DNA from: JACVRW01 sp963826165
Lineage (GTDB): Bacteria; Actinomycetota; Thermoleophilia; Solirubrobacterales; Thermoleophilaceae
NCBI GenBank assembly: GCA_963826165.1
Contig: CAWGWC010000007.1
Coordinates: 62,001 to 126,000, forward strand
Direction: 5' to 3'
DNA length: 64,000 nt
Shown: positions 38,993 through 49,510 of the stretch, piece by piece
How the letters are laid out: each line of letters starts with the position of its first letter
Numbering within the stretch: the first letter of the stretch is position 1
Made by a program: the position numbers and the translations under genes
Notes under the pieces: model-generated
Told to the model about the DNA's origin: nothing
The model's database searches: none
What the model saw: only the letters and a program-made list of their open reading frames with translations

Positions 38993-40377
38993 CCGGCGGG
39001 ATTGTCGCGCAGAGCCCGGGCGAAGGCGAGCGCCTGGTCGCGGCTCTGCACCTCCCCGGAGTACGCGGCCTCGGCCAGCGCCGCCAGCAGCCGGCCGACC
39101 TCGGGCCCGGATTCGAGCCCCAGCTCGCGGGCCAAGTCGTTTCCGCGCAGGGGAGCTTCCGGCGGCCCCTGCTCGCGCCAGTCGAGCGCGGCCTCCATCA
39201 GCAGCTGGGCCAGCTCCATGTGCGCCGCGATGGCCTCGTCGGCCTTGCGCCCCCGGGTGGCCAGCCGGTCCGCGCACGAGAGCAGCGTGACCTCTACCGA
39301 CACAGGCGAGGTGCGGTTCAGGTACCGGTAGACGGCCCGCCGGTCGAGCGGCCGCTCGTGCACCAGGAATCCGAGCACGAGGTGGTGGCGGGCGAGCGAA
39401 CCGAGGAAGCCGGCCAGCTTCGCGCTCGTGCGCAGCCGCCGTGCCACCACCTCGATCATCTCCTCGCCAAGGCGATCGTGACCGATGAAGGTGACCCTTC
39501 CGTCGTCGCGCACGGCGTGGGTGGCGGGCTTGCCGATGTCGTGCAGGAGCGCGCCGAAGCGCAGCGCCTGCCCGCGGGTGAGCTCGTCGGCCAGCGGCTC
39601 GTCGAGCACGGCGCGCAGGCGCCCCTCGGCCTCCGCCTCGAGCTCGAGCAGGCGCTCCAGCACCTCGATTGTGTGGCCGTAGACGTCGAGGTGGTGGTAC
39701 TGGCTCTGCTCCACCTCGTGGAGATCGGCCAGCTCGGGGAGCACCGCGCTCGACAAACCGAGCCGATCGGCCAGTGCCAACCCGTTCAGCACGCCCGGGG
39801 CGAGCACGAGCCGCCGCAGCTCCGCGAACACCCTCTCGCCCGCCGCGTCCGCCACCCGCGGGGCGGCCTGGCTCGTGAGCCGCGCAGTCTCAGGGTCGGG
39901 CTCGAAGCCCAGCTCCGCGGCAAAGCGGGCCAGCCGCAGCGGACGCAACGGGTCGGCGTCGTAGGCGCCGGGCCCGAGCACCCGCAGCACACCGGCGTCG
40001 AGATCGGCGCGACCCGACTGCGGATCGATCAGCCCGCCGAGCTCACCGATCCGGCCGGCGCCGTCGGCAAGGGCCTGGGCCGAGGAGCCGGCAAGGGGCC
40101 GCGCCATCGCGTTGACGCTGAAGTCGCGACGGGCCAGGTCGTCCTCGATGCCGCCGCCCTGGAGCGGCGACAGGTCGAACACGCGACCCTTGCGCCGGTC
40201 GATCACGCGCCAGGCGCCGAAGCTCTCCGACAGCCGGAAAACGGGACCGCCGAGGTGGGTCGCCAGCGCGCGGGCCGTGGCCTCGTGGTCCGCTTCCACG
40301 ACGGCGTCCACGTCGGTGACCTCACGCCCGAGCAGGTCGTCGCGAACGGCGCCGCCGACGATCCAGGCCCGGCTCAC
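38989..40377 (-). CDS. CCA-type tRNA nucleotidyltransferase / poly(A) polymerase with HD domain
   Basis: A 462-residue class-II nucleotidyltransferase. The head domain shows WIVGGAVRDDLLGREVTDVD (GGxxRD and the metal-binding DxD) and RRDFSVNAMA. RLARFAAELGFEPDP marks the RNA-binding neck. A C-terminal HD phosphohydrolase domain follows (FGALLHDIGKPATH). It most likely completes or repairs tRNA 3' ends; poly(A) polymerase activity cannot be excluded. Coupled by ATGA overlaps to alr upstream and corA downstream. Confidence 0.9.
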   Translation of the reverse strand: MSRAWIVGGAVRDDLLGREVTDVDAVVEADHEATARALATHLGGPVFRLSESFGAWRVIDRRKGRVFDLSPLQGGGIEDDLARRDFSVNAMARPLAGSSAQALADGAGRIGELGGLIDPQSGRADLDAGVLRVLGPGAYDADPLRPLRLARFAAELGFEPDPETARLTSQAAPRVADAAGERVFAELRRLVLAPGVLNGLALADRLGLSSAVLPELADLHEVEQSQYHHLDVYGHTIEVLERLLELEAEAEGRLRAVLDEPLADELTRGQALRFGALLHDIGKPATHAVRDDGRVTFIGHDRLGEEMIEVVARRLRTSAKLAGFLGSLARHHLVLGFLVHERPLDRRAVYRYLNRTSPVSVEVTLLSCADRLATRGRKADEAIAAHMELAQLLMEAALDWREQGPPEAPLRGNDLARELGLESGPEVGRLLAALAEAAYSGEVQSRDQALAFARALRDNPAG

Positions 40378-41423
40378 CGGAAGTGCTCGCGGCGCACCCG
40401 CGCCAACAGCCCGCAGGTCACCTCGTAGTTGATCGTGTCGAGCGCCCGCGCCACCTCCTCGGCCAGTATGCGCTCGTCTCCCTGGGTTCCGATCAGCACG
40501 ACGTCGTCACCGACCTCCACACCGGTGTCGGGGCCGAGCTCGACGGTGATGTTGTCCATGCTCACGTTGCCCACCGACGGATGACGGCGCCCGCCGATCA
40601 GCACATCGTGACGGTTGGAGAGCCGGCGGCGCCAGCCGTCGCCGTAGCCGATCGGCACCGTGGCCACCCAGGTCGGCGCCGGCGCGCGCCAGCTGCGGCC
40701 GTAGCCGGCGCTGTCCCCGGCCTCGAAGCGCTTGACCGTGGCCACGTAGGAGTGCAGCGACAGCGCCGGCTCGAGAGCGTGGTCGGCCGGGTCGGCGCCG
40801 AACGGGTCCATGCCGTAGATGGCCACTCCGCAGCGCACCATGTCGAAGCGCGTCTCCGGCTCGCGCAGGGCCGCCGCGCTGTTGGCGGCGTGCACGCGCA
40901 CGTCGTCGCGTCCCACCTCCTCCACGAACTCCCGGAAGCTCTCGAGCTGGCGCGGGAAGAGATCGTCGCCCAGCTCGTCGGCGGTGGCGAAGTGCGTCAT
41001 CAGGCCGACCACGTTCGGGCGCCTCGCCAGCTCGACCGCCCGCGCTCGGTCGTTGGTCCCGAGGCGGCCCATGCCGGTGTCGAGCTTCACGTGCACCCGC
41101 GGCGCGGCCTCCGCCACCTCGTCGGTCCAGGCCACCACGTCGGCGCCGGCGGCGACGGCCGTCTCGAGCTCCGCCCGGGTGAGCGCCCCCATCACCAGCA
41201 GGGGGACGTCGATGCCGCTCTCGCGCAACGCGGCCGCCTCCGCTGCCGTGGCCACCGCCAGCCAGGTGGCACCGCCCGCGAGCGCCGCCCGGGCCGTCTC
41301 GAGCGAGCCGTGGCCGTAGGCATCGGCCTTGACCACCGCGCACAGCTCGCCCGGCAGCCGGGCGCTGTTGCGCTCGATGGCCCCGACGTCGATGCGGGCC
41401 AGCGCGCGCTCGGACCCGCTCAC
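40374..41423 (-). CDS. alr: Alanine racemase
   Basis: PLP enzyme interconverting L- and D-alanine for peptidoglycan. The 349 residues match family length. PLP lysine is in LCAVVKADAYGHGS. The barrel contains VHVKLDTGMGRLG. The C-terminal beta domain has VPIGYGDGWRRRL and GNVSMDNITVEL. GTG start overlaps the CBS gene by four bases. With acpS, glmS and glmM nearby it belongs to an envelope-precursor neighbourhood. Confidence 0.95.
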   Translation of the reverse strand: MSGSERALARIDVGAIERNSARLPGELCAVVKADAYGHGSLETARAALAGGATWLAVATAAEAAALRESGIDVPLLVMGALTRAELETAVAAGADVVAWTDEVAEAAPRVHVKLDTGMGRLGTNDRARAVELARRPNVVGLMTHFATADELGDDLFPRQLESFREFVEEVGRDDVRVHAANSAAALREPETRFDMVRCGVAIYGMDPFGADPADHALEPALSLHSYVATVKRFEAGDSAGYGRSWRAPAPTWVATVPIGYGDGWRRRLSNRHDVLIGGRRHPSVGNVSMDNITVELGPDTGVEVGDDVVLIGTQGDERILAEEVARALDTINYEVTCGLLARVRREHFR

Positions 41424-41878
41424 GCCGCGAGGGCGCCCAGCACGTCCACACGCGTGACGACGCCCACGAGCCGCCCGTCCTCGACCACCGGCAGCCGGTT
41501 GTGCCCGGTGTCGTGGATCATCCGCGCGGCCTCGCGCACGCTCGTATCCGGAGCCACCGAGTCCGGATCGCGAGTCATCATGTCCGAGGCCTTGGAGGCG
41601 AAGGCCTTTCGAAGGCGATCCTCGAAGCGCCCCAGCGGCTCCAGGAAGACGGTGCCCCCGAACAGGTTGATGTAGTGCGGGATGTGGAGGTCGCCCTGGT
41701 CGTCAGGCAGGATCAGATCGGCCTCGGTCACGATCCCCACCAGCTTGCCGTCGTCGTCGATCACCGGCAGGCCGGGCAGCTCGTTCTCGCGCAGCGTGCG
41801 CACCACATCCTCGACCGGCGTGTCGGGCTGCACGGTCTCAGGCGTGCGATCCATGATCTCAGCGATGGTCTCCGCCAT
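41420..41878 (-). CDS. Tandem CBS-domain protein
   Basis: A 152-residue Bateman module: CBS1 about residues 5-60 (IMDRTPETVQPDTPVEDVVRTL to LVGIVTEADL) and CBS2 about 95-150 (DMMTRDPDSVAPDTSVREAARMI to GVVTRVDVLGALAA), joined by an insert (PHYINLFGGTVFLEP) typical of this subfamily. It probably senses adenine nucleotides. Coupled to alr; the partner is unknown. Confidence 0.9.
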   Translation of the reverse strand: MAETIAEIMDRTPETVQPDTPVEDVVRTLRENELPGLPVIDDDGKLVGIVTEADLILPDDQGDLHIPHYINLFGGTVFLEPLGRFEDRLRKAFASKASDMMTRDPDSVAPDTSVREAARMIHDTGHNRLPVVEDGRLVGVVTRVDVLGALAA

Positions 41879-41913
41879 GGCTGGCGAAGATAGCGGGCCG
41901 CGACCCGCACCGA

Positions 41914-43425
41914 TCAGCCGGGTCCGGTGAGCCCACGCGGCAGCGAGTCGATCACGTCGCCGGCCATCACGTAGTCCGCGCCGATCTCGTCCGCCGCGGC
42001 CCGGCCCGCCCGAGCGTGGGCCAGCGTGCCGAGTGCGGCCGCCTCCAAGGCGCCGAGGCCCTTGGCGAGCAGCGCGCCGATCAGGCCCGAGAGCACGTCG
42101 CCCGTGCCCGCGGTGGCCAGCGCCGGGGTGGCTCCCGGGCTGATCGCGGTCTCACCTTCGGGCGCGGCGACGATCGTGTCGTCGCCCTTGAGCAGGACGA
42201 CGCAGCCGCTGCGCTGCGCCGCTTCGCGCGCGTAACGGAAGCGGTGAGCGGCGATCTCCGCGGAGTCCAGGCCGAGCAGGTGTCCGAGCTCGCCCTCATG
42301 AGGCGTGAGCACGGTGGGCGCGCTTCGGCCCTGCAACAGCTCAGGCCGTCCGGCGTGGGCGTTGAGCCCGTCCGCGTCCACGAGCAGCGGGACGCCCACC
42401 TCGGACGCAACCGTACGAGCGAACTCGCCTGCGCTGTCGGTGCGGCCGAGCCCGGGTCCGAGCACGAGAGCGCCGGCGCGCTCGGTCATCTCCACCACTG
42501 TGTCCACGCCCGCCCGGCAATGCGCTCCGTCGTCGTCGGGCAGGCCGCGACTCATCTGCTCGAGCAGCCGCATGTCCAGGGCCGCTTGCGCCGGCGCGGG
42601 CACGGCCACCTGCACGTATCCGGCACCCGCGCGCGACGCGGCGCGAGCCGCCATCGTGGGCGCACCGGTGAGACCGGCCGAGCCGCCCGCCACCACCACC
42701 ACACCCGAGGCGAACTTGGAGCCGCCGCGCTCGCGGTGCGGGTACAGGTCGAGCACGCGCTCGGCGATCAGGCCGGCCGAGTCAGGGCCCGGCGCCCCAC
42801 GGGGAATCCCGATCTCCACCACTTCCACCCGGCCGGCGTGCTCCTTGCCCGGGTCCACGTACAGCCCCACTTTCGCCGCGTGGAAGCTGGCGGTGACCGT
42901 CGCCCGGATGGCCGGCCCCTCCACCTCGCCGCTGCTCGCGTTGACGCCCGAGGGGACGTCGCAGGCCACCACGGGGGCGTCCAGATCGTTGATCGCGCCG
43001 ATCGCGGACGCCAGCGGCTGGCGCGGCGTGCCCTCGAAGCCCGTGCCGAGCAGGGCGTCGAGCACCACGCCGGAGCCCTGGAGTCGCTCGGGTGCGAACG
43101 GCTCGGGCGGCGGCCCGGGCAGACGCTCGAGGTTCGCGCCGGCGTCGCCGTGCAGGTCCTCGAGCGAGACGGCGGCGAGCACGTCGACCTCGTAGCCGTC
43201 CTCCCGAAGCAGGCGTGCGGCCACGAGGCCGTCGCCACCGTTGTTGCCCTTGCCCACCACCACGCGCACCGGTCCCGGACCGGCCGCTGCGGCCGTGGCC
43301 CGGGCCAGGCCGGAGCCCGCTCGCTCCATGAGGTCCAGCGAGAGCACGCCCCTTTCCTCGATGGTCCAGGCGTCCACCGCTCGCATCTCGGCGGCTTCGT
43401 AGAGCGGATCGAGCCAGGTCCTCAC
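41914..43425 (-). CDS. nnr: Bifunctional NAD(P)HX epimerase / dehydratase
   Basis: Repairs hydrated NADH and NADPH. About 503 residues: the N-terminal YjeF epimerase domain (GKGNNGGDGLVAARLL, VVACDVPSGVNASSGEVEG) and the C-terminal ADP/ATP-dependent dehydratase of ribokinase fold (VVVVAGGSAGLTGAPTMAA, LTPHEGELGHLLGLD, ATAGTGDVLSGLIGALLA). GTG 43425 is preferred over TTG 43443 because the latter lies inside the TGACA/TGTCA operator shared with the divergent aldo/keto reductase. Confidence 0.93.
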   Translation of the reverse strand: MRTWLDPLYEAAEMRAVDAWTIEERGVLSLDLMERAGSGLARATAAAAGPGPVRVVVGKGNNGGDGLVAARLLREDGYEVDVLAAVSLEDLHGDAGANLERLPGPPPEPFAPERLQGSGVVLDALLGTGFEGTPRQPLASAIGAINDLDAPVVACDVPSGVNASSGEVEGPAIRATVTASFHAAKVGLYVDPGKEHAGRVEVVEIGIPRGAPGPDSAGLIAERVLDLYPHRERGGSKFASGVVVVAGGSAGLTGAPTMAARAASRAGAGYVQVAVPAPAQAALDMRLLEQMSRGLPDDDGAHCRAGVDTVVEMTERAGALVLGPGLGRTDSAGEFARTVASEVGVPLLVDADGLNAHAGRPELLQGRSAPTVLTPHEGELGHLLGLDSAEIAAHRFRYAREAAQRSGCVVLLKGDDTIVAAPEGETAISPGATPALATAGTGDVLSGLIGALLAKGLGALEAAALGTLAHARAGRAAADEIGADYVMAGDVIDSLPRGLTGPG

Positions 43426-43437
43426 GCGCAGCCTGAC

Positions 43438-43459
43438 TGACAAAGTTTGAAATCTGTCA
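43438..43459. promoter_or_regulatory. Candidate TetR-type operator
   Basis: A 22-bp quasi-palindrome: TGACAAAGTTT followed by GAAATCTGTCA; eight of eleven half-site positions are symmetric. It overlaps the -35 of the aldo/keto reductase promoter. The TetR gene is translationally coupled to that reductase, so autorepression is the natural reading. Confidence 0.6.
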
Positions 43460-43475
43460 TCACATCAGCTACCTT
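43447..43475 (+). promoter_or_regulatory. Promoter of the aldo/keto reductase-tetR operon
   Basis: TTGAAA at 43447-43452 and TACCTT at 43470-43475 with a 17-bp spacer. The ATG follows seven bases after the -10, implying a nearly leaderless transcript. The site lies inside and next to the candidate TetR operator. Confidence 0.55.
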
Positions 43476-43482
43476 ATCGGTC

Positions 43483-44496
43483 ATGGAAACGCGCACACTC
43501 GGCAACGACGGACTCAACGTATCGGCCATCGGCCTCGGATGCATGGGCATGTCCGATCTGTACGGAACGGCAGACGAAGAGGAGGGCATCGCCACCATCC
43601 ACGCGGCCATCGACGCCGGCGTCACGCTTCTCGACACCGGCGACTTCTACGGCATGGGCCACAACGAGATGCTGATCGGGCGTGCGCTGCGGGAGGGCGA
43701 CCGCGACAAGGTCCAGCTGAGCGTCAAGTTCGGCGGCATGCGCGATCCGGCCGGCGCCTTCACCAGCGTCGATGCTCGTCCTCTGGCGGTCAAGAACTTC
43801 CTCGCCTACACGCTGCGGCGCCTCGGCACCGACCACGTGGACATCTACCGGCCTGCCCGCCTCGATCCGGCCGTCCCCATCGAGGAGACCGTCGGCGCCA
43901 TCGCCGAGCAGGTGAAGGCCGGCTACGTCCGGCAGATCGGGCTTTCCGAGGTCGGCGCGGATACGCTGCGTCGCGCCCATGCCGTGCACCCGATCGCCGA
44001 CCTGCAGATCGAGTACTCGCTCATCTCGCGCGGCATCGAGGACGAGATCCTGCCCACCTGCCGCGAGCTGGGCATCGGCGTGACGGCCTACGCCGTGCTC
44101 TCGCGGGGGCTGATCAGCGGCCACTGGTCGCGCGAGCGCTCGAACGAGGCGCACGACTTCCGCAGCCACTCGCCGCGCTTCAGCGACGAGAACCTCGACC
44201 GCAACCTCGGCCTGGTCGAGCGCCTGCGCGAGGTGGCTGACGACCGGGGAGCCAGCGTCGCCCAGGTGGCGATCGCCTGGGTGCTTTCCCGCGGCGAGGA
44301 CATCGTGCCCCTGGTGGGCGCTCGCCGGCGCGACCGGCTGGAGGAAGCCCTCGGCTCGCTCGAGCTCGAGCTCGGCGCCGGCGACCTCGCGGCCATCGAG
44401 GAGGCGATGCCCAGCGATGCGGCCGCGGGCGATCGCTACGACGAGACTCAGATGGCGATGCTGGACAGCGAGAAGGAGCCGAGCGGCGCCGCGTGA
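43483..44496 (+). CDS. Aldo/keto reductase
   Basis: A 337-residue TIM-barrel NADPH-dependent oxidoreductase of the AKR13/YakC-like type. It begins METRTLGNDGLNVSAIGLGCMGMS. The catalytic Asp and Tyr are in LLDTGDFYGMGHNE, and Lys in VQLSVKFGGMRD. The usual catalytic His region reads VDIYRPARLDP, without the common QxH, as in other YakC-like enzymes. The cofactor segment is VPLVGARRRDRLEEAL. The substrate is unknown. It overlaps the following tetR by four bases. Confidence 0.9.
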   Translation: METRTLGNDGLNVSAIGLGCMGMSDLYGTADEEEGIATIHAAIDAGVTLLDTGDFYGMGHNEMLIGRALREGDRDKVQLSVKFGGMRDPAGAFTSVDARPLAVKNFLAYTLRRLGTDHVDIYRPARLDPAVPIEETVGAIAEQVKAGYVRQIGLSEVGADTLRRAHAVHPIADLQIEYSLISRGIEDEILPTCRELGIGVTAYAVLSRGLISGHWSRERSNEAHDFRSHSPRFSDENLDRNLGLVERLREVADDRGASVAQVAIAWVLSRGEDIVPLVGARRRDRLEEALGSLELELGAGDLAAIEEAMPSDAAAGDRYDETQMAMLDSEKEPSGAA

Positions 44497-45095
44497 GCCA
44501 GACGACGGCAACCGGCACCGCGCTCACACCGGAGCGCGTGCTCGAGGCGGCGGAGGAGGTCCTCCGCCGCTATGGGCCCGCCAAGGCCACCGTGGTCGAC
44601 GTGGCGCGGGCGCTCGGCGTGAGCCATGGCAGCGTGTACCGCCACTTCTCCAGCAAGGCCGAGCTGCGAGACGCGGTGGCGGAGCGCTGGCTCGCCCGCG
44701 TGTCTCAGCCCCTCGCTGAGGTCGCGGCCTCTGACGAGCCGGCTCCCGAGCGCCTGCGGCGCTGGCTCGAGCTGCTCATGGCCACCAAGCACAGCAAGGT
44801 GCTCGACGATCCCGAGCTGTTCGCCACCTACATGCAGCTCGCGGCGGGCGCTCGCGAGGTGGTGGCCACCCACGTGGACGAGCTGGCCGGACAGCTGGGC
44901 CGGATCGTGGCCGACGGCGTGGAGCGCGGCGAATTCGAGACCGACGATCCCGAGGGCGCAGGCCGAGCCGTGCTCGACGCCACCGCCCGTTTCCACAACC
45001 CCGCCAACGCGTCGGAGTGGAGCGATCCCGGCATCGACGATGCGTTCGAGCGAGTCTGGAGACTGCTGCTCGACGGCCTGCGCCCGCGCCCCTGA
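44493..45095 (+). CDS. TetR-family transcriptional regulator
   Basis: A 200-residue repressor. The N-terminal HTH is RVLEAAEEVLRRYGPAKATVVDVARALGVSHGSVYRHFSSK (typical core VSHGSVYRHFSSK), and the C-terminal helical ligand-binding domain resembles the TetR_C_11/YbjK-like type (LFATYMQLAAGAREVVATHVDEL). GTG start is coupled to the reductase gene by GTGA. The likely target is the palindrome at 43438-43459, and the inducer may be the reductase substrate. Confidence 0.9.
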   Translation: MSQTTATGTALTPERVLEAAEEVLRRYGPAKATVVDVARALGVSHGSVYRHFSSKAELRDAVAERWLARVSQPLAEVAASDEPAPERLRRWLELLMATKHSKVLDDPELFATYMQLAAGAREVVATHVDELAGQLGRIVADGVERGEFETDDPEGAGRAVLDATARFHNPANASEWSDPGIDDAFERVWRLLLDGLRPRP

Positions 45096-45102
45096 GGGCG
45101 GG

Positions 45103-45456
45103 TCAGTCGACCACGGCCACGGCGCCGGCGGTGGTGTCCGTGTGGGTGAGGGAGATACGGGCGCTCACGCCCTGCTCGAGCGCGCGCCGGGCGGCGGCTC
45201 CGCTCAGGTTCACCTGCGGCGCCGCTCCGGTGGCCACCACCTCCACGTCGCGAAAGCTCCAGCCGGTCAGCCCCAGCGCCTTGGCCACCGCCTCCTTGGC
45301 GCAGTAGCGCGCCGCCAGATGCATGACCGGACGGGCCCGCCCCGCGGCGTAGGCTCGCTCGGCGTCGGTGAACAGCCGCTCGGCCAGGCCCGGCCTGCGC
45401 TCGAGCGCGCGTTCCAGGCGCTCGATCTCGAGCAGGTCGATGCCGACCCCGGCCAT
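45103..45456 (-). CDS. acpS: Holo-[acyl-carrier-protein] synthase
   Basis: Transfers 4'-phosphopantetheine from CoA to acyl carrier protein. 117 residues with the AcpS signatures: GVGIDLLEIERLERAL (Mg2+-binding Asp) and AARYCAKEAVAKALG (Glu and Lys of the active site). It follows glmS by 7 bp on the minus strand, in a conserved actinobacterial arrangement with glmS, glmM and nnr. It converges on tetR. Confidence 0.94.
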   Translation of the reverse strand: MAGVGIDLLEIERLERALERRPGLAERLFTDAERAYAAGRARPVMHLAARYCAKEAVAKALGLTGWSFRDVEVVATGAAPQVNLSGAAARRALEQGVSARISLTHTDTTAGAVAVVD

Positions 45457-45463
45457 CGGCTCC

Positions 45464-47296
<1,833 letters not shown>

Positions 47297-47305
47297 GGGG
47301 GTCCT

Positions 47306-48604
47306 TTAGCCTAGTTCGGACTGCGCGAGGTCCGCCAGTCTCTGGGCAATCGCGTGCGCCTGATCCTGCTCCGGCGCCTCGACCATCACCCTGAGCAACG
47401 GTTCGGTGCCCGACGCCCTTACGAGCACCCGGCCGTTGCCGTCGAGTTGCCGCGACTCCTCCTCGACGGCCTCCCAGAGCGATTCGGCCTGCTGGATGGC
47501 CGACCGGTCGCGTACCCGCACGTTGAGCAGGCGCTGGGGCAGCTTGGCCATCGCGTGGCGCTCGGCCAGGTCCGCACCGGCGAGCGCCTCCAGGGTCAGG
47601 AGAGCGGCGGCGACACCGTCGCCGGCGGGTACGAAGCCGGTGTCGATGATGTGGCCCGACTGCTCGCCGCCGAGGCTCCAGCCGCGCCGGACCAGCTCGG
47701 CCAGCACGTGCCGGTCTCCCACGGCCGTCGTGGCGACCTCGATCCCCGCAGCCTCCATGGCCCGGTGAAAGCCGTAGTTGGTCATCACCGTCACCGCCAC
47801 GCCGTCGCCGGACAGGCGGTCGTGGCTGCGCAGGTGCAGCGCCGCGAGCGCCAGCAGCTCGTCTCCGTCGACCACGGCGCCGTTGCGGTCCACCGCCAGC
47901 ACGCGGTCCCCGTCCCCGTCGAAGGCGAACGCGATGTCATGGCCGGCGATGCGCTCGGCCAGCGTCTCCACGTGGGTCGAGCCGCAGCCGAGGTTGATGT
48001 TGCGCCCGTCCGGCTCGACGGCGACGGCGTCGACGTCGGCTCCGAGCCGGCGAAAGATCTCCGGGGCCACCCGGTGCGTGGCGCCGTTGGCGCAGTCCAG
48101 CAGCACCCGGATCCCGGACAGGTCGAGCCCGGAAAAGCGCAGCTCGAGCTCGCGCAGGTAGTCACCCGGCGCCCCGTGGAGCTCCCGGACCCGGCCGATG
48201 TGAAGGCCGTTGCCGGATTCCACCCGGGCCTCGATCTGCTCCTCCTGCTCGTCATCGAGCTTCATGCCCTCCGGGCCGAAGAACTTGATGCCGTTGTCCT
48301 CGTACGGGTTGTGGGACGCCGACACCACGACGGCCACGTCGAAGCCGTAGCGACGCACGAGCAGCGAGGCGCCCGGGGTGGGCAGCACTCCGCCGAGCAG
48401 GGCGTCACCGCCGCCCGCGGCGATCCCGGCTGCCAGCGCGGCCTCCAGCATCTCGCCGGACTCCCGGGTATCGCGAACGATCAGTATCTGCGGAGCCTCG
48501 GCCGGGGAGACCTCAGCCGCCGCGCGTCCAAGGGCAAGAGCCAGATCGGCGGTCAGGAATTCGCCCGCGACCCCGCGGACTCCGTCGGTGCCGAACAGCC
48601 CCAC
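47306..48604 (-). CDS. glmM: Phosphoglucosamine mutase
   Basis: Converts glucosamine 6-phosphate to glucosamine 1-phosphate. 432 residues, starting MGLFGTDGVRGVAGEFLTAD. The phosphoserine site is VVVSASHNPYEDNGIKFFG, the Mg2+ loop AFDGDGDRVLAVD, and the C-terminal phosphate-binding loop VLVRASGTEPLLRVMVEA. It lies 6 bp after rpsI and 9 bp before glmS, as in many actinobacteria. Confidence 0.97.
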   Translation of the reverse strand: MGLFGTDGVRGVAGEFLTADLALALGRAAAEVSPAEAPQILIVRDTRESGEMLEAALAAGIAAGGGDALLGGVLPTPGASLLVRRYGFDVAVVVSASHNPYEDNGIKFFGPEGMKLDDEQEEQIEARVESGNGLHIGRVRELHGAPGDYLRELELRFSGLDLSGIRVLLDCANGATHRVAPEIFRRLGADVDAVAVEPDGRNINLGCGSTHVETLAERIAGHDIAFAFDGDGDRVLAVDRNGAVVDGDELLALAALHLRSHDRLSGDGVAVTVMTNYGFHRAMEAAGIEVATTAVGDRHVLAELVRRGWSLGGEQSGHIIDTGFVPAGDGVAAALLTLEALAGADLAERHAMAKLPQRLLNVRVRDRSAIQQAESLWEAVEEESRQLDGNGRVLVRASGTEPLLRVMVEAPEQDQAHAIAQRLADLAQSELG

Positions 48605-48610
48605 CTGCGG

Positions 48611-49510
48611 CTAGCGCTTTGAGAACTGCGGGCGCTTACGGGCCTTCTTGAGACCGGCCTTCTTGCGTTCCTTGACACGCGGATCGCGCGTGAGGTAGCC
48701 GCGGCGCTTGAGCTCGCCACGCAACGTGGGATCGGCCTCCACCAGCGCACGGGCGATCCCGTGGCGCAGAGCCGTGGCCTGGGCGGAGACGCCACCGCCG
48801 TGGATGCGCGCCACCACGTCCATGCGCGCCTGGTTGCCGGTGGCCTCGAGCGGCTGGCGGGCCATGCGCTGCAGCCGCACGCGCGGGAAGTACTCGTCGA
48901 GGTGGCGGCCGTTGACGCTGTAGCTGCCCTCGCCCGGACGCAGGATCACGCGGGCCACCGCTCGCTTGCGCTTGCCCGTGGCGGGGTAGCGCGCGTCGGC
49001 GGCGAGATCCAGTGGCGTGGGGGCCACCTCGTCGGTGGCGGCAGACCCGTCGGCGCCCGCCTCGCCCTCGGCGTCGCCCTCGCCTGGTGCACCCTCTTCG
49101 TACTGGGCGTACTCGGCGAACTCGCCCTCGGCCGGACGCTGCTCCTCGAGCACCAGGTCGGGCTCGAGGTGAGCTCCGGGGATGACCTCGGCTTCGTCGG
49201 ACGCGTTGGCCTTCGCACCGCCACGAGCATCCGGACGCGGGCTCTCGGCCTCCTCGACGGGCGCTTCGTCCTGCGCAGTCTCAGTCTCCGCCTCTTCGCC
49301 GGCCTCGTCGGCTTCGTCGGCCGGAGCTTCGCCCTCGGCCTCAGGGGCCTGCCCGACGGCCTGCGCCAGCTCCTCCACGCCCTCGATCTCGGGACCGGGG
49401 TGCTCCTCGCCGGCGGTGTCCGGCGCCTGATCCTCCGGAGCGCCCGTGGCGTCCTCGGGGGCCTCCTCCTCGGGAGCCTCCCCCTCGGGCTGCTGCGGGT
49501 CTTCGGTCAT
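48611..49510 (-). CDS. rpsI: 30S ribosomal protein S9 with a long acidic N-terminal extension
   Basis: The last 125 residues are a normal S9: YPATGKRKRAVARVILRPGE through the basic C-terminus ARKRPQFSKR that reaches the P-site tRNA. Before it lie about 174 residues rich in Glu, Ala, Pro and Asp (starting MTEDPQQPEGEAPEEE). The ATG overlaps the rplM stop as ATGA, the usual L13-S9 coupling, so the extension is very likely translated. The extension has no recognised domain and should be disordered and strongly negative, unlike the basic core. A later start inside the extension cannot be excluded. Confidence 0.9.
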   Translation of the reverse strand: MTEDPQQPEGEAPEEEAPEDATGAPEDQAPDTAGEEHPGPEIEGVEELAQAVGQAPEAEGEAPADEADEAGEEAETETAQDEAPVEEAESPRPDARGGAKANASDEAEVIPGAHLEPDLVLEEQRPAEGEFAEYAQYEEGAPGEGDAEGEAGADGSAATDEVAPTPLDLAADARYPATGKRKRAVARVILRPGEGSYSVNGRHLDEYFPRVRLQRMARQPLEATGNQARMDVVARIHGGGVSAQATALRHGIARALVEADPTLRGELKRRGYLTRDPRVKERKKAGLKKARKRPQFSKR

